From contig DASXYG010000127.1 of assembly GCA_036502625.1 (NCBI GenBank), forward strand, positions 1 through 45,491: a stretch of 45,491 nucleotides of DNA, given 5' to 3'. The stretch's first letter is position 1, and the number at the start of each line of letters is the position of its first letter. Origin of the DNA: DASXYG01 sp036502625 (GTDB lineage: Bacteria; Actinomycetota; Actinomycetes; Streptosporangiales; Streptosporangiaceae). A model generated the notes under the pieces. The model did not search any database and was not told the origin of the DNA. It was given only the letters and a program-made list of their open reading frames with translations. Both the position numbers and the translations under genes were made by a program. Shown in pieces: positions 6,921-14,281 of the stretch.

Positions 6921-8027
6921 TCAGCCGGTGGAGGACTCGACGTAGCCCACGGGGCCGGCGTCGGTGTCGTCGGTGCCGACCGCGTAGAGGGAGGAGGTCG
7001 TGCCGGGGACGCGGGTGAGGGTCCAGGAGCGGATCTGGCCGGAGTACGTGCCGCCGTTGGCGAGCGTCCACGCGCCGTTCGCGAAGTGCGCGTAGTGCGT
7101 GGTGCTGGTCTGCGCGGAGCCGGCGCCGTCGGGGAACGCGGGGGTCAGCGCGATCCAGGCGCCGCCGGTGCCGTCCGGGGCCACGCCGGTGGCGAAGGTG
7201 TCGGTGCCGGGCACCGCGGGGGCCTGGTAGAAGCCCGTGCCGGAGCGGCGCAGCACCAGCGTGTGGCCCGTCCCGTTGCCGACGGCCCACACGCGGGTGC
7301 CGTCGATCGGGGCGATCTGCGAGAGCCGGCCCGCGACGTCCGGCGTGGTGAACCGGGTCCAGCGCGTGCCGTCCCAGTGCTGCACGACCGGCCGGTCCGC
7401 GGCGTCGCCTGAGTTCCCGACGCGGTACCCGGCGGCCCAGACGTCCTTGGGCCCCGTGGCGGCCAGGTCGGTGATGTACTCCCCCGCGCCCGCCGGCGCC
7501 GCGACCCGGCTCCACGTGGCCCCGTCGAAGTGGGCGTAGTACGCCGAGTTCGTCTGGCCGCCGGCGACCCACACGTCGTGGGCGGCGACGGCGTCCACGG
7601 TGACGGTCGTGCCGATGTCCGGCGGCGGGAGCCGGACGGGGGTGCTCCACGCGGAGCCGTTCCAGTGCGTGGCGCACGGCGTCTCGGACGTCTGCGGCGC
7701 GAACGTGCAGTGCCCGGCCGCCCAGACGTCGGACCCCGAGACGCCGGAGATCGACGAGCCGGCGAAGTCGTCCTGGCCCGGACCGGCGTTACGGGTCCAG
7801 CTCGTGCCGTCCCAGTGGAGCAGCACCGTCGGGTCGCCGCCGTACGTGGGGCCGATGGCCCAGACGTCGTTCGCGCCGAGCGCCGCCGTGTCCGTCAGCA
7901 TGTGCTCGCTGTCCACGTTCGGCAGGTCCTGCCTCTGCCAGCCCGTGGCCGCGTTCCCCGCCGCGGGGGCGCCGACGAGCAGCGCCCCGATTGCCGCGGC
8001 GGCCATTCCGATCGTGCGCCCGCGCAT
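6921..8027 (-). CDS. Secreted repeat protein, predicted beta-propeller
   Basis: 368 residues. A Sec signal peptide is clear: RGRTIG, a hydrophobic stretch AAAAIGALLVGAPAAG and an AxA-type site near GNAATG. The mature part has six or seven degenerate repeats of about 45-55 residues, each with a DVWAAG-like strand followed by an HWDGTSWTR-like strand (DVWAIG, DVWAAGHC, DVWVAGG, DVWAAGYR, RVWAVGN). This recalls Kelch or six- to seven-blade propellers of exported actinobacterial proteins. No catalytic residues are evident. ATG 8027 is chosen because AGGAG lies 6 nt upstream. Monocistronic, with its own terminator. Function unknown; sugar or surface binding is only a guess. Confidence 0.8.
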   Translation of the reverse strand: MRGRTIGMAAAAIGALLVGAPAAGNAATGWQRQDLPNVDSEHMLTDTAALGANDVWAIGPTYGGDPTVLLHWDGTSWTRNAGPGQDDFAGSSISGVSGSDVWAAGHCTFAPQTSETPCATHWNGSAWSTPVRLPPPDIGTTVTVDAVAAHDVWVAGGQTNSAYYAHFDGATWSRVAAPAGAGEYITDLAATGPKDVWAAGYRVGNSGDAADRPVVQHWDGTRWTRFTTPDVAGRLSQIAPIDGTRVWAVGNGTGHTLVLRRSGTGFYQAPAVPGTDTFATGVAPDGTGGAWIALTPAFPDGAGSAQTSTTHYAHFANGAWTLANGGTYSGQIRSWTLTRVPGTTSSLYAVGTDDTDAGPVGYVESSTG

Positions 8028-8125
8028 TGCCAACTCCTCTGCGACCGTTCCCCCGTATGCGATGGGACGCGCAGGTGACGGGCGCCCGATTACCGCGGCT
8101 CCATCCGTTGGCCGTAAGTTCGGCG

Positions 8126-8152
8126 CCGGTTCACCGTGCGCCCGAGAACCGG
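8126..8152 (-). terminator. Possible hairpin after the PEBP gene
   Basis: CCGGTTC and GAACCGG form 7-bp arms around a 13-nt loop in the 138-bp gap between the PEBP stop and the propeller gene. It is the right place for an operon-end terminator on the minus strand, but the stem is short. Confidence 0.35.
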
Positions 8153-8165
8153 CCCGGGTTCGGCG

Positions 8166-8723
8166 TCAGCGTTCGAAGACGCCGGTCAGGCGGCCGCGGG
8201 CGAGGACGGGTGCGGTGACGGCGGCCAGGACGGCGCGGGGCCGTGCCCGGTCCGCCGGCGTCGCGCCGGAGGCGGCGAGGGCGAACATCTGGAACGTGTA
8301 GCGGTGCGGCCCGTGGCCCTTGATGGGCGCGGGACCGTGGTATCCGCGCCCGATCGTGGACCTCAGCAGCCGTACGCCGGCGCCCGGCTGCCGCGCGCCC
8401 AGGGCGCCGGGCTCCAGGTGCCCGTACGACGGGTCGATCAGCGCGGCGCAGTGGACGGCGGGCCAGGCCAGCGGCACGTCGATGTCCTCGACGACCAGCA
8501 GGAGCCGCGCGGTGCCGTCCGGCGGCGTGCTCCACGCCAGGTCCGGCGACAGGTCGCCGCCGCCGATGTGCTTCGCCCCGTGCTCGATCGGCATGGCCTC
8601 CCCGTCGCCGAAGGCCCGGCTGGTGAGCGTCAGCATCTCGGGCCCGCGCAGGTTGGGCCGATTCCACGCCGTACGCGCCTCCCCCGCCCTGCGGTTCTTC
8701 AGGACCCGCCCGAGCAGCGTCAT
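8166..8723 (-). CDS. YbhB/YbcL-type phosphatidylethanolamine-binding (PEBP) family protein
   Basis: 185 residues. Bacterial PEBP/Raf-kinase-inhibitor-like signatures are visible: LLVVEDIDVPLAWPAVHCAA in the DPDAP region, and GRGYHGPAPIKGHGPHRYTF for the GxxGYxGPxPPxGxHxY motif, which lines the anion pocket. The N-terminal region LTSRAFGDGEAMPIEHG is also typical. Biochemical roles of bacterial PEBPs are poorly known; small anionic ligands are usual. The start overlaps the stop of the isochorismatase-like gene (ATGA). Last gene of the MarR-controlled cluster. Confidence 0.85.
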   Translation of the reverse strand: MTLLGRVLKNRRAGEARTAWNRPNLRGPEMLTLTSRAFGDGEAMPIEHGAKHIGGGDLSPDLAWSTPPDGTARLLLVVEDIDVPLAWPAVHCAALIDPSYGHLEPGALGARQPGAGVRLLRSTIGRGYHGPAPIKGHGPHRYTFQMFALAASGATPADRARPRAVLAAVTAPVLARGRLTGVFER

Positions 8724-9286
8724 CGCGTCGCCCCCACCATGTCGACGACCTCGGCGGTGGTGGCCGTTTCGCCGAGCTTGGGGAAGACGCGCTCGACGCT
8801 GTGGCGGTGGGAGTCGGCGTCGGGGTCGCTCATGGCGTCGGTGGCCAGGACGACGTGGTAGCCGTGGTCGGAGGCCGAGCGCGCGGTCGACTCGACGCCC
8901 GAGCTGGTCGAGATGCCGGCGAGCACGATCTGGGTGACGCCCAGATCCCGCAGGAGGGTGTCGAGCCCGGTGTCGTGGAACGCGCTGCGCCGCCGCTTCG
9001 TGACCAGGTGGTCCGACGGCCGCACGTCGAGCTCGTCCACGAGGTCGGCCCAGCCGGGCGGCGGCGCGGCGCCGCTTCCGTGCCGTACGGCCTCGGTGCG
9101 CCCCGGCGCGCGTCCGGTGACGTTGACCAGCACCACGGGCAGTCCGTGCCGGCGGAACTCGGCGGCCAGGCGGGCCGCCCGCGCCACGACGGCGGTGGCC
9201 GGGCCGTCGGCCGCGGCCGAGACGATGCCCTTCTGCAGGTCGACCACGACGAGCGCGGCCGCGGGGTCGATCGTTGTCAGCGTCAT
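8720..9286 (-). CDS. Isochorismatase-fold hydrolase lacking the nucleophilic Cys
   Basis: 188 residues. The fold markers are VVVDLQKGIV (Asp16) and the lysine region HLVTKRRRSAF (Lys97). At the nucleophile position the motif reads GISTSSGVESTARSA, placing Gly130 where nicotinamidase-like enzymes have Cys. Loss of that Cys is also known in true isochorismatases (PhzD/EntB type), which cleave a vinyl ether without a thiol nucleophile. The enzyme is therefore unlikely to be a Cys amidase. It is co-translated with the exporter upstream and the PEBP gene downstream (ATGA overlaps on both sides). Substrate unknown. Confidence 0.83.
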   Translation of the reverse strand: MTLTTIDPAAALVVVDLQKGIVSAAADGPATAVVARAARLAAEFRRHGLPVVLVNVTGRAPGRTEAVRHGSGAAPPPGWADLVDELDVRPSDHLVTKRRRSAFHDTGLDTLLRDLGVTQIVLAGISTSSGVESTARSASDHGYHVVLATDAMSDPDADSHRHSVERVFPKLGETATTAEVVDMVGATR

Positions 9287-11013
9287 GCGGTTGGTTCTCC
9301 TGTGGATGCCGGGAGGTCGACGGGGTCGGCGGTTCGGGTGCCGCGGAGGAGGGAGGCGATGGCGGCGAGGAAGGCGAGGGTGGCGCCGAAGGCGAACACG
9401 ACGACCAGGCCGGAGTGGAAGGGGCCGGCGATCAGCGACGGGAAGAACTCGCGTCCGGTCAGCGTCTGCTGCTGCGCCGCCGTCAGGTGGGCCAGGGTGC
9501 CGCTTGGCTGGAGCAGGTGCCGGATCGGGTTGACGCCCAGTTGCGCGGCGAACAGGGACGACACCGGGGGCAGGCCGCCGATCTGGGCGGCGACGTGCGC
9601 CGGCACGCCCTGCTGTTGCAGCCCGCTGGTGAGGGTGTGCGGCAGGCGGCTGGCCAGCCCGGCGATCATGAGCGAGAAGAACACCCCGATCGAGACCGCG
9701 GTGCCGGAGTTCTGGAACGTGGCGCGCATGCCGGACGCGACGCCGCGCAGCCGCGCGGGCACGCTGCCCATGATCGACGAGGAGTTGGGCGAGGCGAACA
9801 TGCCGCTGGCGATCCCGTTGACCGCGATCAGCACCGCGAAGATCCCGTAGCCGAAGTCGATCGGCAGCAGCATCAGGCCGATGAAGCTGGCGCCGAACAG
9901 CACCGCGCCCGCGGTGGCCAGGCCCCGGGAGCCGAACCGGTCGGACAGGTAGCCGGAGACGGGCCCGGCGGCGAGGAATCCGGCGGTCAGCGGCAGCATG
10001 AAGATGCCCGCCCACAGCGGCGTGGCGCTGTAGTCGTAGCCGTGCAGCGGAAGCCAGATGCCCTGCAGCCAGATGATCAGTACGAACTGCATCCCGCCGC
10101 GCCCGATCGAGACGGCGAGGCCCGCCAGGTTGCCGAACGTGAAGGCCCGCACGCGGAACAGCCCCAGTTGGATCATCGGCGCGGCGACGCGGTTCTCGAT
10201 GGCCACGAACGCCGCCAGGAGCGCGAGCCCGCCGACGATCAGCACGTCGACCAGCGGGTTGGTCCAGCCCATGGTGTGCCCGCCGTACGGCTGAAGCCCG
10301 AAGGTGACCGCGATCAGCACCGCGCTGAGGCCCACCCCGAACGTGACGTTGCCCCACCAGTCGATCCGCCCGCCGCCGCGCGTGCCCGTCTCGCGCAGCG
10401 TGCGGTAGGCCCACACCGTGAAGAACACGCCGATGGGCACGTTCACCCAGAACACCGCACGCCAGTCCCAGGCGGACAGCAGGCCGCCGGCGACCAGCCC
10501 GATGAACATCCCGGCCAGCGCGGCGACCTGGTTGATGCCCAGGGCGAAGCCGCGCTGCTCCTTGGGGAACGCGTCGGTCAGGATCGCGGCCGAGTTCGCG
10601 GTCAGCATCGACCCGCCGACGGCCTGCAGCACCCGCCAGCCGATCAGCCACATCGCCGCGTGGCCCCCGTCGAAGGGGTCGAAGGACAGCAGGATCGAGG
10701 CGAACGTGAAGACCGCGAACCCGGAGTTGTAGATCCGGACCCGGCCGTACATGTCCCCCAGCCGGCCCACCGTGACCACCAGGACGGCCTGGACCAGCCG
10801 GTACCCCATGATCATCCACAGCAGGTAGGCGATGTTTCCCGGCGCCAGCGGGTCCAGGTGCACGCCGCGGAAGATCGCCGGCAGGGCGATCAGGACGACG
10901 GAGCCGTCCAGTGAGGACATGAAGACCGCGGCGGTCGTGTTCGTCAGCGCCGTCCACTTGTACCGGTCGTCGGACGGGCGGCGCGGGGCGAGCAACGTGG
11001 GGGGACCCGTCAT
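9283..11013 (-). CDS. DHA2-family (14-TM) MFS drug exporter
   Basis: 576 residues with about fourteen hydrophobic segments, the length of EmrB/QacA-type exporters. Markers are SSLDGSVVLIALPAI in segment 1, VGRLGDMYGRVRIY as motif A and GWRVLQAVGGSMLTANSAAI followed by AGMFIGLVAGGLLS as motif C, the antiporter signature. Substrates of the family are hydrophobic drugs and cations moved out by proton exchange. It lies 29 bp after the MarR gene and overlaps the isochorismatase-like gene by 4 bp, so MarR very probably controls it in response to a toxic compound. Confidence 0.9.
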   Translation of the reverse strand: MTGPPTLLAPRRPSDDRYKWTALTNTTAAVFMSSLDGSVVLIALPAIFRGVHLDPLAPGNIAYLLWMIMGYRLVQAVLVVTVGRLGDMYGRVRIYNSGFAVFTFASILLSFDPFDGGHAAMWLIGWRVLQAVGGSMLTANSAAILTDAFPKEQRGFALGINQVAALAGMFIGLVAGGLLSAWDWRAVFWVNVPIGVFFTVWAYRTLRETGTRGGGRIDWWGNVTFGVGLSAVLIAVTFGLQPYGGHTMGWTNPLVDVLIVGGLALLAAFVAIENRVAAPMIQLGLFRVRAFTFGNLAGLAVSIGRGGMQFVLIIWLQGIWLPLHGYDYSATPLWAGIFMLPLTAGFLAAGPVSGYLSDRFGSRGLATAGAVLFGASFIGLMLLPIDFGYGIFAVLIAVNGIASGMFASPNSSSIMGSVPARLRGVASGMRATFQNSGTAVSIGVFFSLMIAGLASRLPHTLTSGLQQQGVPAHVAAQIGGLPPVSSLFAAQLGVNPIRHLLQPSGTLAHLTAAQQQTLTGREFFPSLIAGPFHSGLVVVFAFGATLAFLAAIASLLRGTRTADPVDLPASTGEPTA

Positions 11014-11042
11014 CAGCCTGCTTTCTCCGTGATCCGTCGGGG

Positions 11043-11483
11043 TCAGATGTTCTGGGCCAGCCGGTCGAGCAGCGCCGCGGCGTCCGCGAGCCGCTCCAGC
11101 TCGGCGGGCGTGAACATGCCGCCGGCCAGGGCCCGCGAGATGAGCTCGGCCCGCGCGTTGCGCTTGTCCTTCAGCGCCTGCCGGCCCGCGGCGGTCACCG
11201 ACAGCACCACGCGCCTGCCGTCCTCCGGATCCGGACGTCGCTCGACCAGCCCGCGGGCGCGCAGCTTGGTGAGCGTCGCCCCCATGGCCTGCGCGGTGAT
11301 CTGCACCTCACGCGCCAGCGCCGAGGAGGTGGTGGGGCCCATGCGGCCGAGGCGCGACAGGGCCGTCCGCTCGGGCATCGTGAGCCCGCCGCCGGTGGGC
11401 ACCTGGTGCACCCGCCGCACCAGCACGCTGATGCTCGCCAGCAGCGCCGCGCCGACCGCCTCAGGGTCCGGGTCGTCGGTCAT
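11043..11483 (-). CDS. MarR-family regulator of the exporter operon
   Basis: 146 residues. The MarR winged helix is visible: GGLTMPERTALSRLGRMGPT, TSSALAREVQITAQAMGATL, and the wing ARGLVERRPDPEDGRRVVLS. Helices at both ends (SISVLVRRVHQV, TPAELERLADAAALLDRLAQ) form the dimer interface. It is located between two MFS genes and reads with the DHA2 exporter, the usual MarR-efflux arrangement. The start is ATG 11483, 14 bp after the stop of the upstream MFS gene. Confidence 0.88.
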   Translation of the reverse strand: MTDDPDPEAVGAALLASISVLVRRVHQVPTGGGLTMPERTALSRLGRMGPTTSSALAREVQITAQAMGATLTKLRARGLVERRPDPEDGRRVVLSVTAAGRQALKDKRNARAELISRALAGGMFTPAELERLADAAALLDRLAQNI

Positions 11484-11495
11484 AAGCTAAACCTA

Positions 11496-11505
11496 CTTTA
11501 TAAAG
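11496..11505. promoter_or_regulatory. Small palindrome before marR
   Basis: CTTTATAAAG, a perfect 10-bp palindrome in an unusually AT-rich patch, 13 bp upstream of the marR start and overlapping the TAA of the MFS gene. It could be a -10/operator element for marR. Short, so tentative. Confidence 0.3.
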
Positions 11506-12670
11506 CTGCCTTAGTAAATCCGCCGATCATCCACGCGACGAGGCCGGCCAGCGCGTAGAGGGCGCCGAGGAGGCTCGACCCCGGCCATCCCCAGGCGGCG
11601 TAGGCCGCGGTCGTGGTGATCGCGCCGAGCGCGGATCCGAGGGAGTAGAAGGCCATGTACGCGCCGATGACGCTGCTGGCCCGGTCCGGATGGGCCGCGG
11701 TGAGGAGGTGCTGGTTGCTGACGTGCACGGCCTGTACGGCGAAGTCGAGGACGACGATGCCCGCGATCAGCGGCCACAGCGTCGCCTCCGTCCGGGCGAT
11801 GAGGAGCCAGGACGCGGCGAGCAGCGCGAGCGACCCGCCGCTGATCGCCCGCGCGCGGCCGGCGTCGGCCCACCGGCCCGCGCGGGCGGCCCCGAGCGCT
11901 CCGGCGAGCCCGGCCAGCCCGAAGAGCCCGATCGCGGTGGTGGGCAGCCGCCAGGGCGGGGCGCTGAGCGGCAGCGCGAGCCCGCTCCAGAGCGTGCCGA
12001 AGGACGCGAAAAGGAAGAACGCGATCAGCCCGCGGCTGAGGAACAGCCGGTCGGTCACCGCGAGCCGCACCATCGAGGCGAGCACCCGGGCGTAGCGGCC
12101 ACCCGTCCGCCGGGCGTCGGCCCGCAGGCTCAGCCGCGCCGCCACCGCGGCCACGGCACAGAGCAGCGCGAGGACGACGTAGACGACGCGCCAGCCGAGC
12201 GTGTCGCCGAGGGCGCCGGCGAGGACGCGCACACCGAGGATGCCGATCACCACCCCCGACGTGACCGCCCCGATGTTGCGGCCCCGCTCCCCCGGGGGCG
12301 AGACGGCGGCGACGTACGCGACCGTGACCTGCACGACCACCGCGAACAACCCCGCGAACGCCAGCCCGACGACCGCGACGGCCCCGTTCGGCGCGGCGGC
12401 GGTGATCCCGGCACCCGCGGCGGTGAGCAGCAGGTGCCCGATGATCAGCCGGCGGCGGTCGAGGAGATCGCCGAGCGGCACCAGCAGGACCAGTCCGGCG
12501 CAGTAGCCGACCTGCCCGGCCGCCACCAGCCGGCCCAGAGACACCGACGGGATCCCCAGCTCCGCGCCCGCGGTCTCCAGCACCGGCTGGATCGCGTAGA
12601 TCGTGGACACCGCCACCGCGCACACCAGCGCCAGCACGAGCCGCTGCGCCCCCGTGACCCGTACGGCCAT
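11498..12670 (-). CDS. MFS transporter, 12-TM efflux type
   Basis: 390 residues, twelve hydrophobic segments. It resembles the AraJ/YnfM-like arabinose-polyol/drug efflux group: STIYAIQPVLETAGAELGIP, then GQVGYCAGLVLLVPLGDLLD with RRRLIIG as the loop 2-3 motif, and PPGERGRNIGAVTSGVVIGI in segment 5. ATG 12670 follows a GGGGGCGGGG ribosome-site-like run and gives the family's normal N-terminus; the frame stays open upstream but that part reads antisense to the HxlR gene. It is divergent from the HxlR gene, whose product probably represses it. The MarR gene starts 14 bp downstream. Confidence 0.86.
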   Translation of the reverse strand: MAVRVTGAQRLVLALVCAVAVSTIYAIQPVLETAGAELGIPSVSLGRLVAAGQVGYCAGLVLLVPLGDLLDRRRLIIGHLLLTAAGAGITAAAPNGAVAVVGLAFAGLFAVVVQVTVAYVAAVSPPGERGRNIGAVTSGVVIGILGVRVLAGALGDTLGWRVVYVVLALLCAVAAVAARLSLRADARRTGGRYARVLASMVRLAVTDRLFLSRGLIAFFLFASFGTLWSGLALPLSAPPWRLPTTAIGLFGLAGLAGALGAARAGRWADAGRARAISGGSLALLAASWLLIARTEATLWPLIAGIVVLDFAVQAVHVSNQHLLTAAHPDRASSVIGAYMAFYSLGSALGAITTTAAYAAWGWPGSSLLGALYALAGLVAWMIGGFTKAAL

Positions 12671-12684
12671 CCCCGCCCCCTTTT

Positions 12685-12701
12685 GGTAGCAATATGCAAC
12701 C
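12685..12701. promoter_or_regulatory. HxlR operator candidate 1
   Basis: GGTAGCAATATGCAACC: 7-bp arms with one mismatch around ATA. It lies 15 bp upstream of the MFS start. A related 17-mer occurs at 12722-12738 (12 of 17 identical). Confidence 0.5.
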
Positions 12702-12721
12702 GTTTGACCGTAGGGCATAAT

Positions 12722-12738
12722 GGTTTCAAATCGCAACC
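12722..12738. promoter_or_regulatory. HxlR operator candidate 2
   Basis: GGTTTCAAATCGCAACC shares GGT..CAA and GCAACC with the site 37 bp away and has an imperfect dyad (5 of 7 arm positions). It lies 18 bp before the hxlR GTG start, inside the divergent promoter region. Confidence 0.45.
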
Positions 12739-12755
12739 GATGTGGGAGGTGCCAG

Positions 12756-13208
12756 GTGGACGTGACGCTCGGCCCCGGAGACGGGTGGACCGACCCGACG
12801 TGCCCGGTCGCCCGTACGGCCGACCTCGTGGGCGACCGGTGGAGCCTGTTGATCATCCGCGACGCCATGGACGGCGCGTCCGCGTTCACGGACTTCCGCC
12901 ACCGGCTCGGCATCGCCCGCAACATCCTCACCGACCGGCTCCGCAGGCTCGTCGACCACGGCATCCTCGCCACGCACACCACGGCGAGCGGCAAGCGCCA
13001 CGTGTACGTCCTGACCGACGCCGGCCAGGACCTCTTCACCACGATCGTGGCGCTGCGCCAATGGGGCGAGCGGCACGCCTTCGCCGACGGCGAGCCCCGC
13101 TCGGCCCTGGTCGATCGCGACGGGCGTGAAGTGCCCGAGCTGCGGCCCCGCGGCCACGACGACGAGCCGCTGTCCCCGGCCACCTCGCGCGTCCGGAAGA
13201 CCGGCTGA
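12756..13208 (+). CDS. HxlR-family transcriptional regulator
   Basis: 150 residues. The family signature is intact: the conserved N-terminal Cys in DPTCPVARTADLVGDRWSLL, then IIRDAMDGASAFTDFRHRLG, IARNILTDRLRRLVDHGIL and the wing THTTASGKRHVYVLT. HxlR proteins sense electrophiles, quinones or aldehydes, often through that Cys. GTG 12756 is chosen because GGGAGG lies 6 nt upstream; ATG 12720 would place operator 2 inside the gene. It faces the 12-TM MFS gene, so control of that exporter and of itself is likely. Confidence 0.88.
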   Translation: MDVTLGPGDGWTDPTCPVARTADLVGDRWSLLIIRDAMDGASAFTDFRHRLGIARNILTDRLRRLVDHGILATHTTASGKRHVYVLTDAGQDLFTTIVALRQWGERHAFADGEPRSALVDRDGREVPELRPRGHDDEPLSPATSRVRKTG

Positions 13209-13257
13209 CCCTGGGGATCGGCCTGCCGGGCGCGGGCCGGCGTGGCACGGTGGGTTC

Positions 13258-14184
13258 ATGGCAGGACACGAGGCGTCGCCGAGGCCGGGCTCCCAGCCGC
13301 GGCTGATGACGGTCGGCACGGAGTACACGTGCCTGGCGGAGTCCGGTGGCCGCTGGGAGATCCTGTCGGCCGGGCATCTGAGCCCGCAGGAGGCGCGCGA
13401 CGAGCTGGCGCACCGCTTCCGGATGATGGAGGACGCCGCCGCCGACGACGACGCGCGCCAGGAGATCGTCGCGGCGTACGAACTGCTCGACCGGGTGCGC
13501 CGCGACGAGCTGCGCGTCGCGGGCCTGCGCTACCGCGTCGGCCGGCTTGAGCGCTTCTGCCGCGTGGACAAGGACGGCCCGGAGCTCCCGCTGCCCACCG
13601 ACCCCGCCCCCGAAGCCGGGGCCGGGTCCGCCGAGCGCGCGCCCCGCCGGGTCATCGGCGCGATCAACGTCAACGCGCGTACGGGGACCGAGGCCGCACT
13701 GCTGCGCTACGAGCTGCGCAACAAGACCCCCGCGGACGGCACGCCCGACATGCAGGACGACGCGCTGCGGGCGCTGGACACCCACCCCCGGGTCGTGATC
13801 ATGCCGACCGAGTTCGCGCTGGCCGAACAGGAGCCGAACGGCACCTGGACCCGGCGCCGTGGCCTCAAGCCCACACCCCAGGCCGTACGGGACGAGCTCG
13901 CCGACATGATCCGGTTCGAGACCGGCGCCCGCCACCCCGACCCCGACAAGGCGCGCGGCGCCGCCATGCTCGACCTGCCCACCCCCGGACCCGAACGCGC
14001 GGCCGAACTGTGCGCCGCGGCCGACCTCATCGACCGCGACCGGCCCGCCGACTTCCGCGTGCTCGGCCACCACTACCGCGTCACCCGCACCGAGCAGCTC
14101 ATCCGCCTCGGCGCCGACGGACCGGAGCCCCCGCGCCCGTCCGACCCCGACCCCGAAGGGCCGCCCGCCGCCGACGACGACTAG
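13258..14184 (+). CDS. Uncharacterised actinobacterial protein with internal duplication
   Basis: 308 residues, no signal peptide or membrane segment. Two copies of one domain are visible. The first ends with AAYELLDRVRRDELRVAGLR, YRVGRLERFCRVDKDGPELP; the second with AAADLIDRDRPADFRVLGHH, YRVTRTEQLIRLGADGPEPP. Each closes with a PxPTDPxPE/PRPSDPDPE acidic-proline stretch, and each contains an ARDEL/AVRDEL helix earlier. The pattern recalls streptomycete DUF5954-type proteins, but I am not certain of that name. No catalytic motif is evident. Starts at ATG 13258, 49 bp after hxlR; separate from the creatininase operon, which has its own promoter. Function unknown. Confidence 0.75.
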   Translation: MAGHEASPRPGSQPRLMTVGTEYTCLAESGGRWEILSAGHLSPQEARDELAHRFRMMEDAAADDDARQEIVAAYELLDRVRRDELRVAGLRYRVGRLERFCRVDKDGPELPLPTDPAPEAGAGSAERAPRRVIGAINVNARTGTEAALLRYELRNKTPADGTPDMQDDALRALDTHPRVVIMPTEFALAEQEPNGTWTRRRGLKPTPQAVRDELADMIRFETGARHPDPDKARGAAMLDLPTPGPERAAELCAAADLIDRDRPADFRVLGHHYRVTRTEQLIRLGADGPEPPRPSDPDPEGPPAADDD

Positions 14185-14209
14185 CGCCGCACGGCTTCCC
14201 GCTCCCCTA

Positions 14210-14238
14210 TTGACCGTCGCCCGTTCGCTGTCTACGGT
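14210..14238 (+). promoter_or_regulatory. Predicted promoter of the creatininase operon
   Basis: TTGACC at 14210-14215 and TACGGT at 14233-14238 are 17 bp apart. The predicted start of transcription (about 14245) falls within the LacI-type operator that follows at once. Confidence 0.5.
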
Positions 14239-14242
14239 CATG

Positions 14243-14254
14243 GTAACGCTTTAC
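14243..14254. promoter_or_regulatory. LacI-type operator 1 (creatininase operon)
   Basis: GTAACGCTTTAC differs only in the two central bases from GTAACCGTTTAC before lacI at 20019-20030. It overlies the predicted +1. Both are near-palindromic 12-mers, as expected for a LacI-family site. Confidence 0.7.
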
Positions 14255-14255
14255 A

Positions 14256-14267
14256 GAAAAGGGTTAC
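14256..14267. promoter_or_regulatory. LacI-type operator-like site 2
   Basis: On the minus strand this reads GTAACCCTTTTC, 10 of 12 identical to the lacI-upstream operator. It lies 13 bp from site 1, centre to centre, and just before the ribosome site. Confidence 0.4.
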
Positions 14268-14281
14268 TAGGAGGTTCCGGC

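Noticed and set aside
11225..11232. Other GGATCC hexamers (also near 22374, 22503 and 40650)
   Set aside because: They lack the TT/AA flanks of ATTGGATCCAAT, and most lie in coding DNA or next to unrelated regulators; not counted as VanR-type sites.
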